Assembly: GCF_000208745.1 (NCBI RefSeq)
Contig: NC_030858.1
Span: forward strand, 8,690,591-8,754,590
DNA length: 64,000 nucleotides
Source of the DNA: Theobroma cacao
Taxonomy: Eukaryota; Streptophyta; Magnoliopsida; Malvales; Malvaceae
Reading direction: 5' to 3'
The position numbers were made by a program, and so were the translations under genes. The notes below the pieces were generated by a model that did not search any database, was not told the origin of the DNA, and saw nothing but the letters and a program-made list of their open reading frames with translations. Below are positions 9,850 to 21,692 of the stretch, piece after piece (positions within the stretch are counted from its first letter, which is position 1; each line of letters begins with the position of its first letter).

Positions 9850-11640
9850 TTTTTTTTTCTCTCACTATGATGTTCTAAATTTTTCTTTGACTTTTTTTAT
9901 GTTGTTATATATAAAAATTCTATTATTTATTACTTCATATCATTTTTTAGTGTTAAATATAACTAATGCAAAGTGGTGCAATCTTTTAGCTAAATATAAG
10001 GTTTTGAGAGAGATAGAGTTACTACATATTCTACTGTAAGCTTAGAGATTTTTTTCAAGATTTTATTTTTTCGTAACTGATTATAGGTGTGTTTTTGTAT
10101 AAAAGCTCCGTCACAAATACTATCATGACCGCTACAACAATTATATATTTTGTAAAATAACATTTTGTACATATATAATAACTATTGCATATCTATTTCA
10201 CAAAGTATTCTCAACTCAATTAAAAAAAAATTTCTGTTCCAAGCGCATCACACAGACAGTAGACTAGTATATACTGAAGCAAAGCCCACATAAATATCTC
10301 TTAATCTAGAAAGTAAGACTTGAAGGTTGTCTATCTAAAATATATACTATATATAAAATCCTCCTTTGCACAGAAAAAGAAGAATTTGAGTTTGACATTT
10401 TATGATTAAATTCTTTTAACTTTGACATTGTATTAAATTTATTATTGATCAAAATCTTCAAACGAAACACTTTTTAAATATTTTAAATTAATAAAAAGTT
10501 TATAATAAAATAATAAAGATTTCAAAGTAAATGGAATGAAGGCAGTATTTATGATATGAAAGTTTGGCCTGCATACATGTGAGCTTATCTCAATTCTTCA
10601 GTGACAAAAGAGTCAGGACCGTTTAGTTGAACTAAAACTTAATATTGTCGCGTGAGAGCCGGCAATATTGACATTTAGTGAAAAAGGCTAATCCGGGCAA
10701 CCACTGCGTCCATCTTTAAATTATATCCAAAAGATTGATTCAATTCAAGCCAAAAGGAAAATCCGAAACCAATAATGGAAAAGAAAAAGTTGCATTGAGC
10801 CCATTAATGGACCAATACTTAGCTTCCATTGACAAACAAATGGATGCATGGTGTCACCATATTCGTGGGCGCATATCTTGGAATAAAGCTCTGTAGTAAA
10901 TGGCTTGATCGAAGTACAATCAGATCTAGCATGCATGCAGTATTCGTATTCTTTATCTTAAATAATCAAAAGAGAACAACTTGATCACGTTCACGAGATA
11001 TATTATTTTGATTTTTCTTCTTGTTATCTATAACTGTCATCACTAAATGTGGCTTCAATCAAGCCTTGGTATTTGTTGACCAATTGTTTTCACAAGAAAA
11101 GTCGGAATTTATTAATAAGTCCGCAAGAAGCAGGTAAAAAGAATCGATGCCAAGTACGTGCTCCGTGACACCAATCTGTGTGTATATTTCTCCTTACATC
11201 ACTCTCTTATTTTGTGTAGAATGGGAACTGCATCTTTATAATCGAAATCAGATTGGAAAAAAATTCAAATATTTCTAGAAAGATCATGTTGACAAATACA
11301 TACGTTTTAATGCATATATTAATAGGACCAAAAAAGCCAAATCGAACGCTTTGACTTTAGATGGATGGGTTTCTAGAACCAAAAGAATTTGATCCAAGCT
11401 TCATGAAACAGGTACTGAGGGGTACCGGAGTCTTCATAATTCAGACCCTGCCACAGAAAATTACAATATACACTTGAGTTTCAAAGCAATTCAGTTTCCA
11501 TTCACAGGATTGCCTTTTATATAGTGTGGAATTACCTGATGACTCAATTAGATCTATATATGTTCAAGAAGAAAAGCATGACATGTTTTCTACATATAGG
11601 ACCTGAAGATATATATATACATACATATATCTATATATAT
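9850..11640. other. Spacer downstream of the EG45-like gene
   Basis: No gene is supported. The part from about 10560 to 11420 has ordinary complexity and looks single-copy but has only short, unconvincing frames. The part nearest the EG45-like gene (about 11640-11900) should hold its 3' untranslated region. Confidence 0.4.
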
Positions 11641-11901
11641 GTGCCTACTCCATACTAGCCTTTAGTTCATGAAACATGTATAGAACAGATTCTCCATCAA
11701 TATTTTTCTTCAGATTCTACGCTTTTCGCAGAACTTGAACAAAATTAATGCATTTACTCAAGTCCTTTTGAGAGATACCGTAGCTATTCGTAATTGTGGA
11801 TCGTGAAGTTTTAGTGTGACTATATATGTATATATTATGTAATCATCCGTTTGTTTATATCAAACTCGAGAGAGAAAGCAAAGGATTTTGACGTTTTTTT
11901 C

Positions 11902-12419
11902 TTACTGTTGGAATTCAATGTTAACGGATGCTGCAGACGGATTTGCAATGGCCCCAAATGCAGTTGTAGAAAGAACTATTGTAGCACCATTGCTGGAAGG
12001 CCTAGAAACTGATGTCTCTGCTCGATCAACAATCCTTACTTGAATCGTTTGCCCAGGCTTGCAAGTTCTTGGGGTAGCCGCACTGATGCACCTTACTAAG
12101 TATTGCCGCCCACAGGAAGCACCGTTGTCCCATATGCCTTCCCCGGCCGCTGCGAACAAGTTGCTAGAAGGAAACTGGGAGGCATCGTTCCCGAAGCAGG
12201 CGGTGGCTGCACCGTGACCCGACAAAATATGTCATGTACGGATTTAGTTACATAATTACTGAACTACAGCCGGTAACAGTTGATCTGATATTAATATGGT
12301 AACCACTTACGAATATATGGCGGGCTGTAATGGGCAGCGGCACCTACGTCACCATAAGACAGATGGAAGAGCGTTGTTAGGAGGAGGATGATGAACGGCC
12401 ATGGCTGCTGCTTTGACAT
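11902..12419 (-). CDS. EG45-like / plant natriuretic peptide-like secreted protein
   Basis: Two exons on the minus strand: 12419-12311 and 12206-11902, with a GT-AG intron at 12310-12207. Together they encode 137 aa. The start is the first ATG of exon 1 and is followed by a hydrophobic signal peptide (about residues 8-23, rich in I and L). The mature part is a single double-psi beta-barrel (expansin/barwin-like) domain with the family hallmarks AHYSPPYIPTACFGND, GIWDNGASCG, YLVRC, TCKPGQTIQVRIVDRA and a closing VNIEFQQ. The length fits the usual 125-140 aa. Family members are small apoplastic proteins; the PNP-A group affects water and ion balance. There is no second, polysaccharide-binding domain, so it is not an expansin. 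EG45-like protein is the safe name, and PNP activity is not shown by sequence alone. Confidence 0.9.
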
Positions 12420-12507
12420 TTCTCCAGCCTCTTTGAACTATTCGTACGTGGTTTTTTAAAATGCACACGTTATAGACGTTATACAGTCCTTAAGTTGTAG
12501 CCAGGAG

Positions 12508-12515
12508 TATAAATA
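12508..12515 (-). promoter_or_regulatory. Possible TATA box of the EG45-like gene
   Basis: The minus strand reads TATTTATA about 90 bases before the start codon, a plausible distance for a short leader. The match is weak and unsupported by other promoter motifs. Confidence 0.3.
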
Positions 12516-12682
12516 AGCATTAGGTTGGACCTACTTTATTGCCCTTAATTTTTTAATGTAAAATGCCCATTCGTTACATCATAAATAGATAGATGGGACT
12601 TTGCTATAAATAAATAACGTACCGATGAAGGGAGGCTTTGACCTTTTTCTGTCAAAAATAATAAAAAGTAAAATATGAAAAT

Positions 12683-12903
12683 CAAAAAACAAAAGTAAAA
12701 GTATAATAAATGTATTGCAAAATAAAAAATTTGAACATAAATAATTAATACTGCAGGCCTTTGTAAACTAAAATATTTGTGGAATCAAATAGCAAAAACA
12801 AAAAGCAAAAGAATGGTAAATGCAATTGTGAAATAGAGAACCCGAATATAAATAATTAATACTATAGGTCTAAGAAAAATAAAATATTTATGGAATTAAA
12901 TGG
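12683..12903. repeat. Two-copy tandem duplication, about 110 bp
   Basis: Units of about 110 bases (12683-12792 and 12793-12903) share 'aacaaaa..aaaag.at.gtaaatg', 'ataaataattaatactgcag' (second copy ...actatag) and 'aaaatatttgtggaatcaaat'. Divergence is roughly 15 percent by eye. The duplication sits about 260 bases upstream of the EG45-like start. Confidence 0.75.
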
Positions 12904-13559
12904 AAGAAAGTTATATAATAGTTTTATTTATTTATCTTTTAGTTTAAGCAATATCGGATTATGTGTACAATGAATAAATAGTCTTCTTCGGTTTCAAAAA
13001 TTTCAACTCGCTCATCTTAGTATTCAAACCCTTAACCTCCGTCCAACATTCAAGTCTTATATGCATAGCCTGCATTAAATGGGCTTTCATATATAAAAAA
13101 ATTATAAAATTTTAGTGGAAAAAATTAAAAATCAAAACTACAATTTTAATGTAATTTTAATAAATCGGATCATATTTATAAAAATTTAATTACTTTTAAT
13201 CATATTTATTATCCAAACATTCCATTTGGTTATTACTTTTGTTTCCAAATTAGAAAAGGCAAATTTGAGAATAATACCAAACATATCTTCAAGTAAATAA
13301 GCAAAAATACTAGTTGGAAAGCTATCAAACACATATAAGCCCAATGATAAATTATCATAGTGTGTTATCATCCAATCATCACATTGATTAGTTTTACGAT
13401 GTACGTAAAGTGATAAAACACTCCCAATTCTTCTTAAAAAGTTCTCAATATACTACTATAAAAGTCCAAATCTCATATCAAACTTGAAATTTTATGAATC
13501 ACCAAAAAGAAATCAAATTCTACTAAAACTCTTTTGTACCCTCTACTCCAACATAATTC

Positions 13560-13890
13560 TAATCCCTGATGCTTTACAACATTGTTTTAAAAAGTAATAG
13601 TGGGATTCATTGGAAATAATCAAAATGAACATAGTCTTGCATTAATTACTTCAAATGGAATTTGGAAAATGCTCAACATGATAATGGGATCTGGAAAATA
13701 TTGATAATGTGTATTTGGACATTTTAGTTATAGAGAAATAGGCAGATATGGGCTGGAGATCCCCACATTTAGCCATGTAGTACTTAGGGCTTTTTAATAT
13801 TTGATGTATTTCATTCTCTTGTAAATAAGTCCAGTGCTCTTACTAGTTTGGCATTTAGTAATAAAATTATATATTTTTCAAAAAAAAGTA
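13560..13890 (+). mobile_element. Possible 3' end of a LINE
   Basis: The stretch 13790-13888 (gggctttttaatatttgatg..., cttgtaaataagtccagtgc, tttggcatttagtaataaaa, then an A-rich tail) resembles the 3' untranslated tail of plant L1-type LINEs, with an AATAAA signal about 25 bases before the A run. No RNase H or RT frame was found upstream, so this would be a strongly 5'-truncated insertion. Target-site duplications were not identified. Confidence 0.3.
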
Positions 13891-13929
13891 ATTAATAAAT
13901 AATTCAAGAAAAATTAAATAATAAAAAGG

Positions 13930-14445
13930 TATAATATTCAAATAAACTCTTAAACTATTTAAGAAAATTCAAATAAGTACTAATTCTTTTATGTCATTTA
14001 ATCAAGCTTCTATACTTTTATTTTAAATCAAATAAGTTTTTATAATTAAAGATTGACTAATTGCTATTAATCAAAATACATTTATCATTTTATATTCACA
14101 TAACGCTGGCATTGATATAGAAAGTAAAAAATACTATATGATTGTATTTTCATATTAAATTAATATATCACGTCATCATCAATTATATATGATATGTCAG
14201 TATGCCATACAATGATTAATCATGATATATTAATATGTTCTGTCAATGTCACGCAATATAAAATGATAAAATAGTATTTTAACTAAATCAATCATTAATT
14301 ATAAAAATTTATTTGATTTAAAATAAAAATATAAGGACTTATTTAGTTCAAAATAAAAATACAAGAGTTTAATTGAATGAAACAAAAATATGAAAATTTA
14401 TTTAAATTTTTTTAAATAATTTAAAAACTTTTTAAAATACTGTAT
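13930..14445. mobile_element. Non-autonomous DNA element with long terminal inverted repeats
   Basis: The first about 110 bases (from ctcttaaactatttaagaaa to agtttttataattaaag) are an imperfect inverted copy of the last about 140 bases (aattataaaaatttatttga to aatttaaaaacttttt). The middle is AT-rich with no coding capacity. The 28.5/34.5-kb element is a second copy of the same family, interrupted by a LINE. Long TIRs suggest a Mutator-like or long-TIR MITE, but the superfamily cannot be decided without the target duplication. Confidence 0.7.
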
Positions 14446-14904
14446 CTAACAAAAATAAGTATCAGTAAAAATAGCAGTGATATCAGCCTCCTAAAGAAAA
14501 GTAAACAAGTCCTATGTTTTGGCAAAAAAAAAAAAAACAAGTATGAAGTAACCAAATTGATGTTAGATTCGTGGAGAGTTCATATTTGACATTCTCTGAT
14601 ATTTACTCATGATTTGTGCTTTTCCTTAGTACAAAACTAATAATAATAATAACAATACTAGTAAGTATTCGTATTAAATTATAAAGGATACTTTTAATCT
14701 TTATCAGTCGGTACTAGTTTGGGTCAATATTCAGGCGCCGGCGGTCAATGGATTAATGCATAGAGTTAGCTGTCACCAAATTGGCAAATCCTCGACCAAT
14801 TGTCGCTGCCGCCTGCACGTTAACGTCAAAGCACCACACTTGCCGTCTTCAATTTAGCCGGTTGTCGTACGTTGAAGTTGAAGTTGCGGATTTATATTTT
14901 TACT

Positions 14905-15612
14905 TTAAAGTAGTGTTTAATATGAGAGAATTGAGAACATATTTTTTATAATATGTTCAATTAAATTATATTGTAATGTTTGTTTTATAATAGGCAACTG
15001 CAAAGTAAGATTACAATACAATCACATTATAGCCCCCAATCAATACAATCATATTACATTACACTCTGTAATGTTATTAAAGATATTTTTACCCTTTAAC
15101 TTTATTAATTTGTTAAAAATATTTTGTAATGTTATAATTAAAATAAAAAATATTAAAATAAAATATATAATATAAGAATTAGAAATTAAAATAAAATATA
15201 ATATAAGAAATTAAAATTTATATAATATAGGTAAAAGAAATTAAAATAAATATATAATATAAAAAATTATATTAAAAATGAAAATAAAATATATAATATT
15301 ATAATAAAAAATAAAAATAAAATATATGACATTAAAAATATATTTAATAGATGATATTATATAAAAATTAACAATAGAAAATACAAGTATATTAAACTTG
15401 TATTTTAATAAATAAAAGTAATTTTAAAAATTAACATTATATTTCTAACAAAGCACTTGTAAACCAAACGTTAATATATTATCTTCTCTGTATTTTAATT
15501 ATTATTTTATTTGTATACCAAACACTATAATGTTATTTTTCTTACAATCACATTACTTGCAATCACATTATTTATAATTACATTGTATTGTAAAGTACCA
15601 AATGCCACCTAA
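14905..15612. repeat. AT-rich element with inverted end motifs
   Basis: Very AT-rich DNA. 'acaatacaatcacatta' near 15014-15030 occurs inverted near the right end (aattacattgtattgtaaag, about 15577-15596). The right edge reads taccaaatgccacc, a common outer edge of plant hAT/PIF-type MITEs. The left edge is not clear, so only the repeat nature is claimed. Confidence 0.4.
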
Positions 15613-16916
15613 AAGTCTGTTAGGTAAATTTTTATAATAATGTGATAAATTTACTTTTATAAATTTTTTTTATAAATAAACTGTTTAGTATAATAATTTA
15701 TATAAATTTTAATTTTGGTTAAAATTATCATAAAGATATTTAATAAATAAGAATATTTTTGATAGAGTAATATTGAGATTATTTATAACAGATGAGAATA
15801 TTTTTTTAAAAAAAAAAATTCTCCTGAAGAGTTGACTTGTTTTTAAAAGAAAAGAAACATCCCTTAGCTTGAAGCTTTTTTTTTAGATTTTGTTTTTTTT
15901 TAAAAAAATAGATTTTTAAGAGTTTTTCAAAATTTTATTTGTTTGACTCTTACTTTTAAAATTAGATAAGTTTAAAAAAATCAAACCAAGCAAGTACTAA
16001 GAGACCTACTTAATACTCATCTCAAATGAAATAAGTAAAACTTTACTCCACTCAATTGTGTAATGTGCTCGTTTTATGAACTCTTTCATCTATAGTAAAG
16101 AAGGACCAACCTTGATCCAAGATATCTTATGGACTCTTACATTAATCAATATTTAAGTGAACTTTGATACCACTTATTATGAATCTACATTTTTAATTTA
16201 AAAAATATATTTATTAGATTTTTTATGTCAATATATTATCGTGCAATGCTGAGCTTTTGTAACTCTAGACATATTTTCCAAGCCAAATTTTTTATGTCAA
16301 TGAAAGTCTTTTGCCAGATAAGTTAAAAACTTAATATGATATTTTGACATTAAAAAAATAAAGACATAATTTTCAAAAATATTTAAAATAGATCTCATCT
16401 TTTACTGATATTACATGAGATATGTGATAATAACATGTTCATAGTTCAGCAAAATTAATGGAAAAGCAAATGCTCAAACACCTACAATTTAATTCTTATA
16501 TTTTTATACTTATATATTCTCTATTAACTTCAAATCCTACCTTGTTTATTGACGTTAAAAGTTAGAAACAAAAAACAAAAAAACTTCCCCAACTTAATTT
16601 GTTTTCGACACTTGGTACTTTCCTTTGAAACAAAAAGATAGAAGATGTTTTATGCAAAAGTTATTTATGTGGAGATCTAATTAAGTGTCACTTCTGATTA
16701 AGTTGTTAACATCACTGGTTAAATACTGTGATTGCATCTAAGAAATTAGATTCAAATTTCATTTATATCAACATAGAGAAATTGATGGAAGTACATGTAA
16801 TTGATTTGACATAAGAATTAAAAGTTTCTCATCTAATTAAAATTACTTAAAATTTTCATAAACACGGTTAAATTGATAAAATGTGCTAATTTAAATAATC
16901 AAAATTTGCACAATCT

Positions 16917-16930
<14 letters not shown>
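15613..16930. other. AT-rich spacer, no gene seen
   Basis: Low-complexity AT-rich DNA with T and A runs. No credible open frame or repeat unit was recognised. Confidence 0.5.

Positions 16931-16976
<46 letters not shown>
16931..16976. repeat. (AT)n microsatellite
   Basis: A perfect AT run of about 46 bases in spacer upstream of the DXS-like gene. Confidence 0.95.
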
Positions 16977-16979
<3 letters not shown>

Positions 16980-17760
16980 GACTTAAAAGAAGAAGATTTA
17001 AACTTTACGCTCTAAATAGAGAGATCATACACTAATCGATGAGTCAAACATTCAAGTGTTTGTACAACTTATATGTTTAATATAGTATTTGGCTTAATTT
17101 CACATAGAAATATATCCCAAAATCTTAGTTAGTGTAAATCATAGTTATGAAAAAAAGAAGATTCTAGTGGACCCTCAAGGAAAGATAAGATGAGAAAGTG
17201 AAGAACTTGGGCCAAGAATTTTTTTTGCTGAACATGGGCTAAGAAATCTTGCAGCCAAGGGATTGCAATACCTAATGAAGCACGACAAGAATCAAGGTTG
17301 ACATGATCACATATATGGGTAATGTTATTTTACTTTGATTTTGATGCTCTAAAGTACATTTATCATGTACACTTGTTTAGACCCAAGATTTAAAATTGTT
17401 ATTGTCAAGGACAATGGTAAAATTAAAATGAAAATATTAAAAAGATTAATCCAATTCTTAAATTAAGCTGAAAATATTAAATCATACCAAAATATGCAAC
17501 CAGTCATACTCAGACTTAAGCCTTAATTACTGCAGAGGTAAACAATCTTAGTAATTCAGTCAATATGCCCTTGATTAAATTTCTTAATCTCAATAATCAA
17601 CATGATTACCATTTCGGGCTTCTCAATATTTCTCTGGTCCGCTTCTCCTCAACGTTTCTTGCGTCTCATTCAGCAATTTTCTTAAAGACATTTAACCCGC
17701 TACTATTCTCACTATTTACAACACCAACACTCTTGCTTTATTTTATTTTTTATTTTAATC

Positions 17761-17787
17761 TTAATAATAATAATAATAATCATCATC
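17761..17787. repeat. (AAT)n then (ATC)n microsatellite
   Basis: About six AAT triplets followed by a few ATC triplets, 115-140 bases before the DXS-like start codon, so likely in its promoter or 5' leader. Confidence 0.85.
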
Positions 17788-17900
17788 ACAATGATGTTTT
17801 CATCTTTGTTCCCTGCAACTGGGCTCCCTCGTTGTGAGTTTTTTGTTTCTTTTCTCTGGCAGTAACCAAATTATACTGAGTTGGGTCTTTGAGTCTCCCA

Positions 17901-20900
17901 ATGGGTACTGCTCCAACTCAGTGCCCACCTGGAATCTCTGCAAATCTCCATGCCAAATTTGATAACAGAATTGAATTTTCATGCTCCAACTTCCCTTCTA
18001 CGCTTAATATTTCAAAGCTTAACTGCCACCCCAATTCCAAGGTATGCAATGATCAATTTCTCTCAAAAATATGTTTGGCTTGTATATTCACTATCATTCT
18101 ATTAAATGATTCTTTGTTTCCTGATTTTTCTGAGATTATGAATCGAACTTATGTGTAATATTGATTTTTTTTTTTTACATATCTATTACCGTTCACTAGA
18201 AGTTAATTAAAGGAAAACATTTTTTTTTTGGAATTATTTATCTATAGGTGAATTCGAGTAGTTTATCGCAAACTGTGGAGGATAATGAGAAATTTTTATT
18301 TTATAATCATATTTCTTTTGGATTTGCTTTTCATAAAAACGGAGCATTGAAATTGTATAATCTTGTTTTTATTATTCAATGTACCCGGAAAAGCGCATGA
18401 AAACAAGCTGTTTTTTGGTCAGAAATACTCAACTACATATACTGCTATGTAAATGTCAAGGAAACTTTAGCCAGTTTGGGCCAAGGAACCAGTTGTTTTG
18501 CTTGATTGATGGTTTTGGATCGTATTGCCCTGAGGGTATGTTTCATGTGGATGTGAATTTGCTAGATAGCAAAAGCCTTGGATTTGATTTCAGTAGTTTG
18601 ATTGGGATGGTGATGTCTGATTTTTCGTGGTGCAGGGATTAGTGAATAGAATATGTTCTTTGCCTGATATTGATGATTTGTTTTGGGAGAAAGTCCCTAC
18701 GCCTATACTCGATGTGGTTGAAAACCCTATGCATTTGAAAAACTTGACTATCAAGGTTTGAGTTCTGAGCCTTATAATTCTTACATATGCATATGCTTTA
18801 AGCACGCTTAGTTATAAATTGTCTCTGCAGGAACTGAAATTATTAGCGGATGAAATCCGTTCAGAATTGTCTTCGATAATGTCAAGAACTCAAAGATCCT
18901 TCAAGGCCAGTTTAGCTGCAGTGGAATTAACGGTTGCATTACACTATGTTTTCCATGCTCCAGTTGACAAGATACTGTGGGATGCTGGGGAACAAGTAAC
19001 ATCATATTTCATGCATTTTTCTTCCATGCCACTCTTTGCTTATGTTTCTATAAGGATGCCCCTACATCTCTCTCTGTTGATGTGCAAATGCTGATCCAAT
19101 TCAAGGAAGCACAAAACATGGCAATGAATCTTGTGTATTTGCACCTCAATATTTTGATCCATGATCTGCAATTAGTTGTTATACTGATTTCTACTCTATT
19201 TTTGCAGACATATGCACATAAAATTCTTACAGGAAGGCGGTTCCTTATGCCTACTTTGAGACAAAAGAATGGTCTTTCTGGCTTTTCTTCCCAAACTGAG
19301 AGTGAATATGATCCATTTGGGGCTGGGCATGGATGCAATAGTATATCTGCCGGACTTGGTAGCATTTCTTGCCTTCTGTTTATCTATATTTTTACTTTAG
19401 AGAGAATCACCCACTTTAAGAACTTTTCTTTTGTTACTTAGATTTCTTATGCTTATAAAGTTTCTCTTAGTTTTGGTGCCTAATATTAAAATCTCTTCTC
19501 CTGCTGCAAATTGATTTGTCAATATTTAGTATGTGTACTTTTGGTTAAAATCCTATCCAAGGTTGCTCAGTTGCCGTTGTGTTTTACATTTTATTAGCTT
19601 CCATCGGCAGATTATCCTTTCTATTCAGAATCAAACTTGGAAATTGAGAATTCTGCTTCATGTTAGGTATGGCAGTTGCGCGAGATATTAAAGGCAAGCG
19701 AGAATGTGTAGTTACTGTGATCAGCAATGGCACAACTATGGCTGGTCAGGTCTATGAGGCCATGAGTAATGCTGGTTATTTGGACTCAAATCTGGTTGTG
19801 ATCTTAAATGACAGCTGTCATTCTTTGCATCCAAAGATAGAAGAGGGCCCCAAGACATCTATAAACGCTCTATCCAGTACCCTTAGCAGGCTTCAATCAA
19901 GTAAATCCTTTCGCAAGTTTAGAGAAGCTGCTAAGGTAAATTTTATCTAGCTTTCCTTCCTACCTACTTGAGACTTGAGTAAACATCAAAAAGACCTCTT
20001 TTCTTGCTCTTCCTCCTCTTCATGTTCTTTCTCCCTTTTATTTATTTATTTTTTATTTTTAAAATTGTGTTGCCAAGGAGAACCATTTGTAAGTGAAAAT
20101 TCAAAAGATGCATCTTATTTGAAGCTGTCTCTGCAAATGCAAGAGTATTTTGAATATTGTTGCCTAATATTTCAAGCTGTAACTGCCCTTGTCTTATTTT
20201 GTTCATACATTTTCGTGAAGCCCATGTGGACATACTCTATTCTATCACACTGATCAATTAACAGTCTGTATGCCTAGACTGGGAATGATGGAATCCAGAA
20301 ATACAGTGAAAAATGCCTAGAAATTGAGAGTTATTTGGGGTAGTCTGGAAATAAGGGGATAATAAAGTAAGTGTTGGATTAATGGGGATATTTTGGGGTC
20401 CTTGGGCTACATATTGGTAACGAAAAGATTGTGCATGATTGGTGCTTAAAAAAAATATGAAGTTCCATTGACACAATTTCAAAAGGCAGTCTCAATGATT
20501 GGTTAATGCTGTAAAAGTGCTTTATTTCCATGAAACTGATACATCTTTGTTTCTCAGGTTGTTACCAAAAGAATTGGTAGGGGAATGCATGAACTGGCAG
20601 CCAAAGTTGATGAGTATGCACGTGGTATGATGGGTCCACTTGGATCAACTCTCTTTGAAGAGCTTGGGCTGTATTATATAGGTCCTGTTGATGGACACAA
20701 CATAGAAGACCTGATATGTGTTCTACAAGAAGTCGCATCTCTGGATTCAATGGGTCCTGTCTTGGTTCATGTGATAACAGAGGAAAATCAAGGTTCAGAA
20801 CATGACCAAAAGAGAGAGACAGAGGAGAAGCAGCAAGAAGGTGAACGTCCTTCTTTACATATCCCTCAATGTTTTTTGTTCCAAATATTATTATCAATTC

Positions 20901-21645
20901 CTCTGCAATAACCCTTAAGAGCCACAACTTTACTGAGTTATATTCTTGTTTGGCAGATGGAAAGTTTGGTTTTAACTACAATACATCTATTGCTGTATAG
21001 TTAATCTCTTTTTCTTTCTGGTTGGTTTATCATATACATATTGTCATTAGTCATACTCAAGGGCATTTTCAAAAGAGGCTACTTTCTGCTTTATAACAGA
21101 AGTCAGACTTTTGGGTTAATGCTCTGAGAAAAATGGTTTACTTACTCAGCTGCTCAGGATCTGAAAATGACTAATATTCGGTGATTTCTTTAGTTTGCAA
21201 ACCTTTTTTTTTTACTTTTTCCTCAAGAAAAATGTATGAGAAACCCTTTTGGTCTCGTACACATTGCATGCTTTGTGCTAAACCACCTCCCACCACTTTT
21301 TCTTGGATTTTCTTGCAGGTTTAAGTCTAAATGGCACTCGTTCTTTCTCATACGGTGAACATTGCCGAACTTACAGTGATTGCTTGGTGGAGGCTTTGGT
21401 TTTGGAAGCAGAGAAAGACAAAGATATTGTAGTAGTTCATGCAGGAATGGAAATGGATTCATCACTTCAGTTGTTTCAAGAAAGATTTTCAGACAGGTTT
21501 TTCGATGTGGGAATGGCTGAGCAACATGCAGTTACATTTTCTGCTGGTTTGTCATGTGGAGGGTTAAAGCCATTTTGCATAATTCCCTCTACCTTCCTGC
21601 AGAGAGCTTATGATCAGGTTCTTTCTCTCTCTCTCTCTCTGTATT

Positions 21646-21692
<47 letters not shown>

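Noticed and set aside
18379..18642. 87-codon frame in DXS3 intron 1
   Set aside because: It lies between two exons that join in frame with the family sequence. It has no similarity and runs across the exon 2 acceptor.
20955..21000. A possible extra DXS3 exon after 'ttggcag' at about 20957
   Set aside because: The frame soon stops and the neighbouring exons join in frame without it. Kept only as a possible alternative exon.
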